Part shown: in pieces, positions 1 through 21,985 of the stretch
How positions within the stretch are numbered: the stretch's first letter is position 1
Layout: each line of letters opens with the position of its first letter
Source of the DNA: Bryoerythrophyllum caledonicum
Lineage: Eukaryota; Streptophyta; Bryopsida; Pottiales; Pottiaceae
Length of the DNA stretch: 64,000 nt
Assembly: GCA_963971425.1 (NCBI GenBank)
Contig: OZ020517.1
Span: 5,272,501-5,336,500, forward strand
Direction: 5' to 3'
The notes under the pieces: generated by a model
What the model was told of the DNA's origin: nothing
The model's input: only the letters and a program-made list of their open reading frames with translations
The model's database searches: none
Translations under genes and position numbers: made by a program

Positions 1-519
1 ATTGCCAAATTTCTAAATCCAATCATACACTTTGAGGTACGCAAGACAGTGACACGTTGCATAGTGCACAGGCCGTGCATCATACAAAATCCAAACTTCC
101 TTTGCATGGCAGATGGTATATATATCAAGTGGTACCATTGCAACTTCTCTAAAGAAACATGTGGGAATGGAATGACTATCTTGTGTACAAAAAGAGAGAT
201 GACAGGAGCTCTTTTGTTGACGGCAAAGGTCATTATATTGACAACCATTAGATTGTACCGCATAGTTTTGTAATTGGTGTCAAAGTACAACGCGGACAAT
301 AATGCCAAAATCAGTTTTTTGAATCATTTGTGCATTGTTGTGCATTGTTGTGCATTGTTGTTTGAAGATTAAATTGATTATTTTTATTTTTGTAAACATA
401 TGTGGTTGTCAATCAGGGTTGTAAAGTATTTTTTAAATACGTGTACACAAGTCACGATAATGCGGTTGTGGTCATGGAAACCATCAACAAGATTAAATAA
501 TACATCAATTATTGCTATG
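1..519. other. Intergenic DNA, no gene seen
   Basis: No coding signal is recognisable. The only structure noted is a threefold tandem repeat of the 10-mer TGCATTGTTG at 331-360. Confidence 0.6.
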
Positions 520-2790
520 TCTCTATGTCTGACGCATCGACGTGGAGGCTAATTGGATTTCCAATGCATGATAGCACTTTAGCAATTTAGCATTTGCAGG
601 TTCATCTACCTAATGAACACCGTGTGATGTTTAATGTAGACATGAATTTGGCAGATATTCTTAACGCGGATCGAGCTAAATGACAACTCTAAAATGATGA
701 TTTGGGGCAAATTGGAGGATCTTCCTAGTTTTGTAACTAGGAAGATGTCATACGTGGACTTTCATTTTCGCTTCACATGACCTAGTAAAAGAAATGGGCA
801 ATCTAAAAGAAGAGATCTACAATAGGGCGTCTCTACTTTGTCAATTTATTTCCGGGCAAGATATACTTCCTCTGAACAATTCTAATCGTGGTGAAAGGCA
901 TGACACATTTTCTCAACTTGCGCACTTTTGAAAGTGTTGTCTTTGACACTTTGAAGGTTTTCTACATTGCATATGAACTATGGAAGAACAATCAAAAGTG
1001 GGAGCAACGTCTCGGTGAAGTTGCACTGATGGTGTAAAGCGCTCAGCTTCATTTTCTTTTTCTAACATTGTATTGCGTCAACCTCCGGTAGACCAAGAGC
1101 GGCTATAGGGGCAATTTTATTAACTTTATGAGATAACCATAGACATTGATTATTGCAAAATGGAGTGGGGCAATCATGAAAGGAAGAAATTTATAGTGGT
1201 GCATTGAATTTAATTGCTTAACTCCTTGCAATAATTGACATGTTGCTAGAAGATTTTGACTTGCTGTAGCTTGCATTTTCCAAGGATGAATTAGACGCTA
1301 ATTGACTCATATTGGAGCAGCTCGAGAGCAATGTTGTACAATTGACTCAAAAAATTTCAATAACAGATTGAAACTTTGAAAGACAAGCAGTATAACATTT
1401 ATTAAAAGATCATGCAATCAAATGTGTTTGATGTCTTCAACAAGGTTTATATTTGTTGATGGACCGGTGAGGTACTGAAAAGAGATATTTCAAGAATATC
1501 ATCCTGAAGTTGGTGCATGGACCAATCATATTGTTTTTGCAGTTGCTTCGTTTGAAGTTGTTGTATTGTTGCTACGTAAAGGCATGACTGTTCATTCAAG
1601 ATGTAAAATTCCAATTCAATTGGACCCGACTCAACATCCAAGAACAAGTGATTTGGTAGAAATGATATGGCGCGCAAAGCTCATACTTTGAGACGAGAAG
1701 CCTATTGTCAATAAGTTTTCTTTTGAAGTTGTTAACCGTACACCCCACGACATAACTAGGAAAAATGTGTCCCTTGGAGGAATCACCTTTGTGATGTGCA
1801 TCAATTTTTGGCAAGTCTAATTGATGTGGGGCAATCTAAGGTTTTGCATGTTTAGTCCAAAGGTCTTGTGGCCAGACCTTGTCGTAGCATTAATTAAAGA
1901 ATCATATTTGTAGGGCCACATCAAAGTTTGCACCTTCCGTCAAAATATGCATGTTCGTTACAACCACTACAATGCTTGCTAACTTGGACAATTGATTTTT
2001 TGTGGATTAGCTTCTCCTTCTTAGAGAGGCCAAGGTGGACATTGTTGTGGAAGACATATTTGGTAGACTCTGAAGGGCATGATCAATGCAATATACTCTA
2101 TAATTGCAACTAGCCGCACTAGAATGGATTTTCTTAGAAGTTGTGTTATTCTTGCAGCACACAACAATGACATGGAAAAAACCAACACTGTTGTATTTGA
2201 TGTCATGATACTTGAGGCAACCCTAGTTTCTTTGAGCGTTGATAAGGTGGGCCATGATAAGGTGGGCGTTGATAAGATGGCGCCAATGTGATATCAAGCA
2301 ATTTTTTGAATACGCTGGAAGACAACGGATGGCCACTTCATATGCTTACGCTCAAAGTTTTACACCCGTTGTGCTTTTCCATAATCAGGATGCATCAAAC
2401 ATACTGTACAATGGTGCTAGGCTCATTATATATTGTTGCTCAGCCCAAGTGATTGAGGTTGAAGTCCTTCCAGGTGATCATGCAAATAGGTTGCATTCAT
2501 GTAACATATCACTTTGGTTACTGAGGGCATCGGGCTTCTTTTTCATGTACGTCGTAAGTAGTTTTTTGTCTACATCCCGTATGCCATACCTGCATCAAGT
2601 CTCAGCAAGAAACACTTACTGAAATTGGCAATTGCCCTATTGAGGACTTTTTCCGCATGGTCAAATGTATGTTCCACTTTTGTGTGCAACGGTTCTTGGA
2701 TACGTTTTGGTGCTTCCATATAGAGCATTTGGATCAAGATAACCAAGATGTGATGCGCAATGTTATTTATAGCAAAGTGCTTCAATGATT
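520..2790 (+). pseudogene. Decayed Helitron helicase (Pif1-like) relic
   Basis: Pieces of the C-terminal Pif1-like helicase of Helitron transposons appear in the correct order but in shifting frames with many stops. They include a segment resembling the W-R-x-x-GFP-x-H region (near 540), QVHLPNEHRV (near 597), a Walker-A-like remnant VDGP (near 1,450), HSRCKIPI (near 1,590), a Walker-B-like L-x-DEKPIVNKFSFEVV (near 1,677), MINAIYSI (2,079), FLNTLEDNGWPLHMLTLKV (near 2,302), FPHGQMYVPL (near 2,650) and NVIYSKVL near 2,760. In intact elements this protein unwinds DNA during rolling-circle transposition. The N-terminal Rep/HUH nuclease and the Helitron termini were not found. The sequence is non-functional. 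The call rests on remembered family motifs, so a profile search would strengthen it. Confidence 0.72.
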
Positions 2791-5241
2791 GTAGGCGGTT
2801 TTCCATCCAACTCTCCAATGTTGATGTAACTTTGTGAAGTACATTGATTTTTGCATCTACTTACATTTACTTCACTGGAACTACACTTCTCCATTGGGGA
2901 CAATAGAGATCCACGTTTGATCAGTACTTGGTGATATACAATGATAATCATTACCCATATAAATCAAGTTGTGAATATAATGAGAAAAGTCAATCATTCT
3001 AAAACAATGAATTGAAGAGTTGATTGGAAATAGTCTCTTATCAACATTTGGATCAAAATTGTTAATATTGTGCATGAATTACCACACAATAATTGATACT
3101 ACATACTTGCAAGGTTGTAAAGGTTTAAAGGCACCTTATCATTATGCACCTCTTGAAAAAATTTAACACTTAAATTAGTACAAAAATCATAATATTAGGT
3201 TTTGGTAAGTTAAGAGTATAAATTCAACTAAAAGATTCCTATAATTTCTTTTCGGACTTTTGTGCTTTCAACTAAAAAGTTTCTATAATATCTTCTTGAG
3301 CTTTCATACAAACTAATAATTTTCAAACACATAAGTCAACACAATTTAGCATGTAACAATCTACAATTTCAATACATCCATAATTCATACAAGTGCTTGA
3401 GGATTAATAATAATATTATTATTATGATTCAAGCTTGAAGAATATTACGAGTGAAATGATATGGATGAATCTAAAGTTCTTCTAAATAAGTTATTTCCTT
3501 ATAATATCTGCATGCATTCAAATTTTACTGATGAATAATACCATCTCATTCAAGACCAACAGCATATATGGGTATGAGTACTATGCCCTTCCACATGATA
3601 TCAAAGAGCATACTATAAAAGTAAATTCTAGTAGATTTATTTTTTCCGTCAACAGACATAGCATGTCTATCCGCCAAAAACCCATTTATGCTCATTATCC
3701 TTGCTAAACCAAGGTGCATGAGGCGGGGTTACATCTGAGATCCTTCTATTTTACAATTTTCTAATTGTGGAATAGAGCACTGAATTATGAGAGAGTGCGT
3801 AGTTTTAGAAATATATTTGGGCAATTGTGTACAACCAACCAACTTGTAATTATGGATGTGTACTTACGTGGGTTTGCATTTTAAGCTAAAATGTTGTTGA
3901 TTTACATGACTAATATCAATTGTGAGAATGACATAGATACAAAACCACTGCCATAATATGCACTAAACACAATTTCTCATATCTTTCACTTCACTCATTG
4001 AATTGAATGGTACCAAGCTTCTTACAAACATATGAATCTACACATCAAGACACTTTAAAAAAAATGAAAAAAAGTAGTTTGTTTTTATTGCTCATAATGA
4101 CCTCATATTTTTGAAACCCCCTTCCATTGCACGATTTGTATGGTTACGCTAAGCCCTTGAAATACATCTAACATTAGAGTTTTCCTGAAAGTACTAAGCA
4201 TGGTGACCCCGGATTAGATACTGTATCTTGGATTTGAGTAGTTGCCCTGAATGTGGAGTACCGAAATTGAGGAACCAAAAACGTTGGATGACCAGGAGAT
4301 GTCCGGTTGAATTCAGAGTGCAAATAATGAATGGAGGAGGCTATATCGGGTTGTACAAATCATGCACATGTGCATGTGGCGCCTAGGCTTAGGAGCCGAG
4401 GTAAAGCATGTAGATACTACAGTACTATTCAAGGAATGCCAACAATGGTCCAAGAAATACGCAGGGTGAGATTTCTAACCCTCCAAAAATCTCCACTCAA
4501 AGATCTCATCCTGAGATTAGAAAAAGACACAATATCCGCACATCTTGCTGCACCCTCTCTTTTTGCCAACCACCCTGGGAAAACTCGACTTCCAGGAAAA
4601 CTCTATTCGGTGGAGAAAAACCTTAATGAATAGCATCATGTGCAAGAACTTCATTTCACACAAATCAAAGTAATATTGACCGGGTTAAAAATTAGTAATT
4701 AGTCTTACACCAAATGTTAAAAGCTTAAGAAAAAATTCTCATGTTTTCTAATGGTCTTCCACTAGATCCTATAGTCATAACGTAAAGGAAATGAACAAAC
4801 ACTTTATTCACACCAACCCTCTTTTGAAGACCGGAGTTCTTACTACAACTACTCATAACGTAAAAAAATAAAATGTCATGCGGATTCTTGCTATATTTAC
4901 ACTTAGACTTGAAAATTTGAATATTCTACTTATCGGTATGATTGATGCCCAGATTAGGTGATGGGATAACTTTAAAAGTGATCAAGGAAAGGAGGAGGAA
5001 TGTCCACATACAGATGAACCTTCCAAAATTCCCCAGCAACTCTGGTGGAACTCCAAATGTGGGGGAATCTTGTCATTCTGAGAATCCCCAAACCTGCAGC
5101 TCACAAGTTTTGTTTTGGCAAGAGTGATGGGCTCATTCTCATCTCAGCAATTCCCTCAACTATTTCTATAAAAAAAATATATATATAACCAAAAAAAAAT
5201 CTATTTTTTGCATGTGAGTTAAAAATTTAACCCCCCCAAAT
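2791..5241. other. AT-rich intergenic DNA, no gene seen
   Basis: Only short open frames of up to 100 codons occur here. None shows a recognisable domain or splice-compatible coding pattern. No RNA gene was recognised. Confidence 0.5.
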
Positions 5242-5521
5242 GCCAATTGTACCCGTGAGGTAAAAAAAAATTCAACTTTTATTGCTATTCTCTTTCAACT
5301 TGTGCGGTCGAACTTTACCAAATTTCAACCCTTTAGTGCCCTCAAGACCCAAAATGGGACTCTAGAGGTGTTGAAATCCATGAGGAATTAGGTTGTGAAA
5401 TTTGAGGTTTAGTCCCTGAAGGGCCAATTGTACCTGTGAGGTAACTTTTTTTCAACTTTTATTGCTATTCTCTTTCAACCCGTGCGGTCAAACTTTACCA
5501 AATTTCAACTCTTTAGTGCCC
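5242..5521. repeat. Tandem duplication, unit about 180 bp
   Basis: The stretch from 5,242 to about 5,341 recurs at 5,422-5,521 with few differences. Both copies contain an ATTGTACC(C/T)GTGAGGT start, a TTTTATTGCTATTCTCTTTC core and end in CTTTAGTGCCC. It looks like an old local duplication in noncoding DNA. Confidence 0.75.
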
Positions 5522-5559
5522 ACAAAAAATTATGTCTATGGGAAGATGGAAAAAGTTGC

Positions 5560-5990
5560 CCAATCAATATAAAATCTAAAAAAATCATGCCTAAATTTGA
5601 GATTGTGGAACCTTATCCAAACTCAAAATGCCCCCTGAGGGGACATTAGGCCTTCAGGGGTTAAGTTTGCGCACGTAAACGCTTTGCAAAAATAAAATCA
5701 TGATTTGGAGTTATGGGATTCATGGAAAAGCTAGGAATACAACACAAAATACATTAAATACACTAAAATAAAATGAATAACAGGCCGCATACTACGTTGT
5801 ATTTCATACACATGCAAAATGATTTTGGTCTTAAATTTTGATTGAAATTTTTCTTTAAAAGACTCTTTGTTGTTTTGTGATTGTTGATCTCTCATGGCCC
5901 ACAAAACTTCCGTTTTAATTTGTATAAGTGTGGAACATTTTTGTATACAATCTAGTAGACAAAAGTAAAAAAATCATCAATAATCATGTA
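5560..5990. repeat. Dispersed repeat copy 1 (partner at about 7,340-7,755)
   Basis: Sequence from about 5,690 (TCATGATTTGGAGTTA, then a run of AATACA-type words, then TATTTCATACACATG) is repeated in the same order and orientation near 7,457-7,755 with substantial divergence. The left part (5,570-5,670, containing GGGGACATTAGGCC) also matches the opposite strand at 47,244-47,345. This suggests an old multi-copy element of unknown class. Confidence 0.6.
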
Positions 5991-7339
5991 TAGATGTTTT
6001 CTTCACATATGATATGTCAATGCAAAGCTATCAACCTAGTGCACATGTGAACCTCTTTTTATTCAAAGTACAAATTTTTTTGCAAGAATTTGTTGATGGA
6101 TTAAGTAGTATACCCTCCAAAGTCTACAATTTTCATTACCAATGTATACAATAACTTTGAAGACTATGATCTATTCCATCAATGAATAGATGTTGTGCAG
6201 ATTTCCCCAAAGTTCAGGTCATGGTTTGAGTTCAATTTTGTAAGGTTTGATACTTAAATTAGACATTATATTTATATCAAAGTTAGTTGAAAGAAAAAAT
6301 CAGCATATATCTTGGTTTTGGAGAAAGATGACCTAGACACAAAAGGGTTAACCATATCATCTTGTATAAGTTCGGAAGAAGATCTTGGCAATTGCATTCT
6401 CAAAAGGTTCATCTTGGCAGTTTTCAAATGATGGAGTAGAGATTCTTCTTAAGAAGAAACATGAAGCATGAAAGTTTCAAATGAAGTAATGGATTCATTT
6501 TCTATTCATTTAACATTTTTAGCTCTAAGAAGAAACATGAAGCATAAACCTTACTTTTGACCCTTTGGATTTTCAAATTTACACAAGAATGAATTGGCTA
6601 AAAATCAAAATGTGATTTGGTGGATTTGGAACCTATCTTCATTGCACGAGTTTTTGTATGAATATACTACACTTCTCCATTACTTCTTAAAATTGGTGTA
6701 TGAGGAACTAACATCATGTACATTATATGGTATGAAATTTAGAACTTTTTAATGCAAAACTTTGACACCAAGTGGAGTCAAGATCTGTTGATCTCTTCAA
6801 TGCAGGGACAAAGAAATTATATCTTCTTCACTTCAACTCTATAATCATTAAAACAATGCGGTAAAAGATTATGAAAATTTGTGAGGATGTGGTTTCAGTG
6901 CAAAGATCTTATAGTTGGAGATAGAAATAACGACTTTCTTTTCCTTTTTCACTCTTTGCACTAAAATGAACAAAATAAAGATCTAATTCAATGTGAAAGA
7001 AGAAATAGTCCATAAATATTGGTCGGTGGTCCATCGAGAGCTGTCAAAGTATTTTATTAGGAATCTCTTAAAGAACATAATTCACTTGTAAATCATTCAA
7101 ATTAGGCATATGAAGTATTTTTTTAACATCTACAAAAAATTTAGTTGTCGAAAACACCTCAATTGTTTGATTTGGACACAACATTGCCATGGCCATTTGA
7201 AAGTTGCAAATGAGGAGAAGCCTTGGCTTGCCAACACATGAATTCAAACTTTAAATTTTCTAAGTTGTCCGTAAATGATCATATTTTCCAAAAAAAATTC
7301 AATATCTATTGCAATTTTGAAGTGTTTTTGTTGAAAAAT

Positions 7340-7755
7340 ATTCAAATGCAATCTAGGGATTAAGTCTCAATTTGCATGAAATCCATGAGATATTAAAATT
7401 ATAAAATCCAAAGTTTATATTTGCACACACATTGTACCCACACTTTTCAAGAACCGAATCATGATCTGAAGTTAAAGAACTATTGGAATACCTCATAATA
7501 CAACGCCGAATACACAAAATACATTCAATCACAACAAATACCTACAAACACAATGCCACATACTATGTAGTATTTCATACACATGATCAATAATTCTAGT
7601 CTAAAATTTTGATTATAATTTATTTTAATGAGACTCTCCATAGATTTGCAAATGTTTATCTTCCCAATCACATGTCAAACTTGTATTAACATTCGTATCA
7701 CTTTTGAAACATCTTTGCACACAATCAAAAGATGAGAAGTCATCAAAACTCATGC
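7340..7755. repeat. Dispersed repeat copy 2 (partner at about 5,560-5,990)
   Basis: This is the diverged second copy of the repeat described at 5,560. Shared landmarks include TCATGATCTGAAGTTA, ACACAAAATACATT and GTATTTCATACACATGA. No coding capacity is evident in either copy. Confidence 0.55.
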
Positions 7756-8000
7756 TTCAATGTTGCCCTTTTTCTTTTTAGGAGTCAATACCTTTTTTGG
7801 TAAAACATACGCTAAGATGGATTTGACGGCCCCAAATTATCCTAGGGGCCCTACAAGGTGATTTTTATCACAAATTGGGGGTTTTTATGTAGTATATAAG
7901 GAGCCTTACCCAACAATAAGGGAGAAAGGCAGGTTTTCTCCCACCCCCTCCCAAAAAAACGCTCGTCGTCCTGATTTTACGAATCTCTCTAAAGAGTTAA

Positions 8001-8117
8001 TCAAAGTGTGAGCTCAAGGTGTGCCAAAAAAAAAAAAATCTAAAAAAAAACGAAGTGTGAGCTAAAGTTGTGCCCAAAAAAAAACAAAAAAAAGAAGAAA
8101 AACGAAGTGTGAGCTCA
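8001..8117. repeat. Three imperfect tandem units with A-rich spacers
   Basis: The phrase GAAGTGTGAGCT(C/A)AAG, or a close variant, occurs three times, separated by poly-A-rich spacers and GTGCC-like words. It is noncoding. The antisense open frame across it is a low-complexity artefact. Confidence 0.65.
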
Positions 8118-8969
8118 AGAACAGAGGCAAGATTCATGGTCCTTTCAGACATAAAGTTTGCATGTCGTCCAGCTGTTTGCCCTATTGACCTGGGAACTAA
8201 ACAGTTTTTGTCCTGTTTATGAACAGCACTGTGCACGTGGTCATCTCTTTCAACGTCAATGACATAAAAAAGAATTGTTTAAAACGAATTGCATATTATT
8301 TCCAGTTCACCATGAGGCGTAGGAAAAATACTCTCAAATACACAACCGTTGAGGGTTGAACCGATTATGAATCTGACACTGTGTTGCCATGCAAATAGGT
8401 TTACACAACATGGATACTCTCACTGGGTAGATTTCAATCGAGAAGCTTAGAAGGCTACGGTTGAAATACTATTTTGTTCAGATTACTACTCCACAAATTA
8501 CCATAAACTCTGGGAGACTATTTCCATGGCCAAATTGCGTCTGAGAGGTTACCTTGACAGCCAGAAGATTGGGTGACACTGCAGCAACCAAAGAATCATT
8601 TTTATTTCTGTAGAGGAACAGAGGCAGTTAGTACATTTACAGTTTATCGGAGGAGCCCTGAGCAGACACACAATATTTTCGCCACTGTCTCTCCTTGCTA
8701 GAACAACAAATTCGCTAATCTAACGCAACAAATTGCCAAGATGGCTTCACTCTGTCTCGCTGACATGCGACCAAGGTAAACAAGACCACTTCTCCTAAGA
8801 AAGATCAACATTAGACGGTCAGAGTTATCAATGCAACGAAAGCTCTTACGGATTTAAGCAGAAGTGATAAAAAGTACAATGGATAAGGAACAGACAAAAT
8901 GAATGAACAAAGAGCTGAGTCCAGAGGAGTATATACCAGTACTTTCAAAATTTGGGGGTGGGGATCATA

Positions 8970-18945
<9,976 letters not shown>

Positions 18946-20840
18946 AACACAAGGGTAAATGTCAAAATCTGGTCAGTCAACAGATCATATCTCCACCAGA
19001 TAAGGAAAAGGACACTTCTTATCTAGCAAACATTTATTCAAAAATAATCTCTTAACTCTAACAACAATGTCCTCAATCCAGACTCCTAACCAAGAATCGC
19101 GCAGAGATGGCCGGCTTTCTACTCTCAATATCCTGAATGGGGCCCAATTTCCATGAGCATGACGTTGAATCAAGGTCTTTAGTTTCTGTCTGATAAAAAT
19201 CTTAGCATCATATATGTTTTTGAACCTACTGGAGGAAATCTAATTGTGCATAGAGTCCATCAGACCCGTCATAGGCATTAGAAAGAAATTAATTCTTAAA
19301 GCAAACCTTAAACCGGTTCCTGCAAGGCGTAAGCTGCAGGTAAACAATCTTAATAATAGGTCATTTTAACTTTTATCTCGTGCGATAAAACAGAACCCGT
19401 TCTCGCTAGATGCTCTACAACCTTGAATTGATGAATTTCTTAAACCTCTGCTCTACACAGCAGCAGTCAATGGCCTCCCATGACTTCAAGAAATGTTCAA
19501 ACACTTCACGTATTTCACCTAATAATTTTACCTCCGAGTTGCTAATGATCATCATAATTAACATTCAACACGCTAAGTTGGAATAAAAACAGCTATAAAC
19601 TCTTCTCTGCATTACTCCCAATCCAGTGGCAAAAACCATAACTCGTGGCCCCATACTCAGAAGTGCAGTACCTGGAGGTAGTTGAAATCCATGTGATTCG
19701 AGCGTCCTGCTAAATCGGTCATGTATGATCCCTCCAGTTGTAACTTCGGCTGTGCGCCTCGTGAATAACAAATAATTCCCACTTAAGACACGAAGGTCTC
19801 AGTACGAATCTTGAGGGAGCCACCAGGCACCGTAAGCGCAACTGATATCCTTTCCTTGAAATACACCTCCTACGATCAATATACCCAAACACATGCTCCT
19901 GTTCAGCCTGAAACCTAACCTTCCTGTCCAAGTCAACTATCAACCATTTGCCGCAACAACCAGCACGGCATATGCTCAACACGCTCCCACAGGACTGCCA
20001 TGATGACAGAGCTTCAACCACATCAAGCGCAGAATCCCGCCGAACGCATTGTCGTCAATGTTGACCATCGCCTCATCTCACTCCAAATTAGGTGACCGGA
20101 GCGCAAATTCTCCCCGCCAGAGAAACTAACGCTCCTTTCCCCTCAGCATGCACCGCTTGGCCAGCTAAAGAACCAGAAACGCGCTGTCAATTTCCCCGCT
20201 ATGCCTGTCCCCAAACTCAACAAATGCTTCCATTCCCCTCACCCTCTCGCTCACCTCCCTCGCCAGAGAGCTCCCCGCCAAAAACAAATTCACAAAATCC
20301 GCTCGCAATTCTCCATTCCCCGAAAAAACAAACCCTAGGGCGCCCTCCCGGCCTGCAAACCTAACCCCGGTAACAGAACGACGTCACCTCCGTCCCCGCG
20401 GCAGACGCGCAGCGGCCGCAAGAGCAGCGAAACCGGAGGCTGTAACCCTATACACGACGGAGCCAGCGCCTGCAATGAGTGTGTCTCCAACCACGCGAAC
20501 CAGTGCGAGGAATGATTGCGAAGGGCAGCACACGGGAGGGACGGAGCGGCGGGGGCGGCAATGGCAGGGAGAGCGCGAGCGGTGGCGGAGGAGCGTGATG
20601 GCTATGGCGACGCTGTGTGTGTGTGTGCGCGCGCGCGCGCGCGAGACTCGGTTTGTGGTGTTGTTTTCCGGCGCGTTGTTTGTGTGTGTTTTGTTTTTTG
20701 GTCGGAGAGACGAAGCTGTTCTTGCTCCCACCTGGCCTTGGCTATGGCGTCCACCACTCGCGATCCGTGCTGGGGACTCCGTGCCCGGCGAGTCGCCCCC
20801 CGCCACGCTCTCCTCTCCGCCTAGTCACCCCTCTCATATC
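18946..20840 (-). promoter_or_regulatory. Probable PP4R3 5' leader and promoter region
   Basis: This stretch lies upstream of the first recognised coding exon. From about 20,380 to 20,830 it becomes clearly GC- and CpG-rich, and 20,200-20,330 is CT-rich on plus (GA-rich in the gene sense). An AAACCCTAG telo-box-like word, common in plant housekeeping promoters, sits at 20,330-20,338. Overlapping open frames here are in all phases and look like GC-rich artefacts. The transcription start was not located. Confidence 0.45.
20614..20643. repeat. TG/CG dinucleotide microsatellite
   Basis: A short (TG)n run passes directly into (CG)n. It lies within the GC-rich putative promoter region. Confidence 0.9.
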
Positions 20841-21404
20841 TTAACCCTTTAACGATGATTTAATAGATTCTGCACGACAGAATCTATACCGAGTATACAT
20901 TTCACTGTTCACTTTTTTCACACAGAATTTTGCAGTTCGTTATTGACTTAACCGATTGGAGATGAGGAAGATGGGTTTGATGGAGGAAAGCACAGTGCTC
21001 AACCGGTCCTACAATTGCAAATCAATCCAACAATTCAATCAACCGTGGCTCCCCAAAAACTGGCCTGGTTCCTTTGTCATTAAAGCGTTGATGTGCAATA
21101 TTTTTAATCATTGTAACTAGTCATTCCTTCCTCCTCAACCAAGAAATAGGCTTTCACATAATATTATTCCACTTTTCTAAGCCAGTATGTGAACATAGTT
21201 TGAATAACTACCTTGACATTTTCATATGCTTAGATATCCATAATTAGTCTTACATTGCATAGTCTCATAGAACCAGGGCTCGGAATAAACCAAATGCCAT
21301 AAGGAGGGGGGTTTGGGCAAAACCTATCATCTATTTTATATTGGAAGGGGGCCCTAGACGCATCATTGGCAAGAGAATCAAAACATATAGATTTGAAAAC
21401 CACT
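20841..21404. other. Intergenic DNA, no gene seen
   Basis: It starts with a TTAACCCTTTAACGATGA word shared with the intronic hairpin at 12,590. No other feature could be supported. Confidence 0.5.
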
Positions 21405-21715
21405 TCACATGGATTCATAATAGAGTAGTTTTCTACCACATACAACTTCCAATATCAAAATTCCAAAATTATTAACATTTGATTCTTTTGTTGTTTTCCA
21501 TGTGTACAAGACTTTCGCTGAAATATATCCAAGTGTACCTCCTACCAAAGTCGTCTTTTCTTCTTTGTTGTGGTCTATAAATTGTGCAAGTCCAAAGTCT
21601 CCAAGATGTGGATTAAAGTCATTATTTAATGATATTATAGAAGACTTGACATCACAATGCAAAATACATTGCACCCAATCTTCATAAGACTCTACCATCT
21701 TTTATGAAAAGACTA
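21405..21715 (-). pseudogene. Receptor-like kinase fragment (lectin-RLK-like), truncated
   Basis: The minus-strand translation contains the catalytic core of a plant receptor-like kinase. A WVQCILHCDVKSS catalytic loop has HRD changed to HCD. It is followed by HLGDFGLAQFID (DFG motif), TTLVGGTLGYISAKVLY, where the usual APE is lost, and FGILILEVVCGRK. The spacing matches L-type lectin receptor kinases, but the lectin domain is not present here. The N-lobe (glycine loop and VAIK lysine) and the C-lobe end are missing, so this is a non-functional fragment. LINE copy A begins 270 bp away and may separate it from its 5' part. Confidence 0.72.
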
Positions 21716-21973
21716 TAAGTCAACAATTCTACATATATTGACATGCTATCATAGGTGAACCTCTAGTTTGGCACCTCCATGCCAAATAATTAATTAAAGT
21801 GAAAAAGGTTATTTGGCCTCCACAATAACAACAAAGTAATTTCGGCAAAAAATCACATATTTCTATATTTAGCATGTTTGACGACCTTGGGGTTTTAAAC
21901 CAAAGCCCTCATGCATGCACAACCAAGGATGGAGGCTTTTCCAAGCCCCACTCCCCTTTGATGTCTTTGTATG

Positions 21974-21985
21974 TGACAAAATTTG
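21974..21985. repeat. Target-site duplication of copy A, left
   Basis: TGACAAAATTTG is identical to 46,304-46,315 directly after the 3' tail. Confidence 0.85.

Noticed and set aside
4205-4235. Small-subunit rRNA-like word GGATTAGATACTG
   Set aside because: The flanks do not match rRNA and the word continues differently from the conserved GGATTAGATACCC context; likely chance.
20384-20852. Overlapping 100-140-codon frames on both strands
   Set aside because: A GC-rich promoter-like stretch lacks stops in many phases; no domain or conserved pattern supports any of them.
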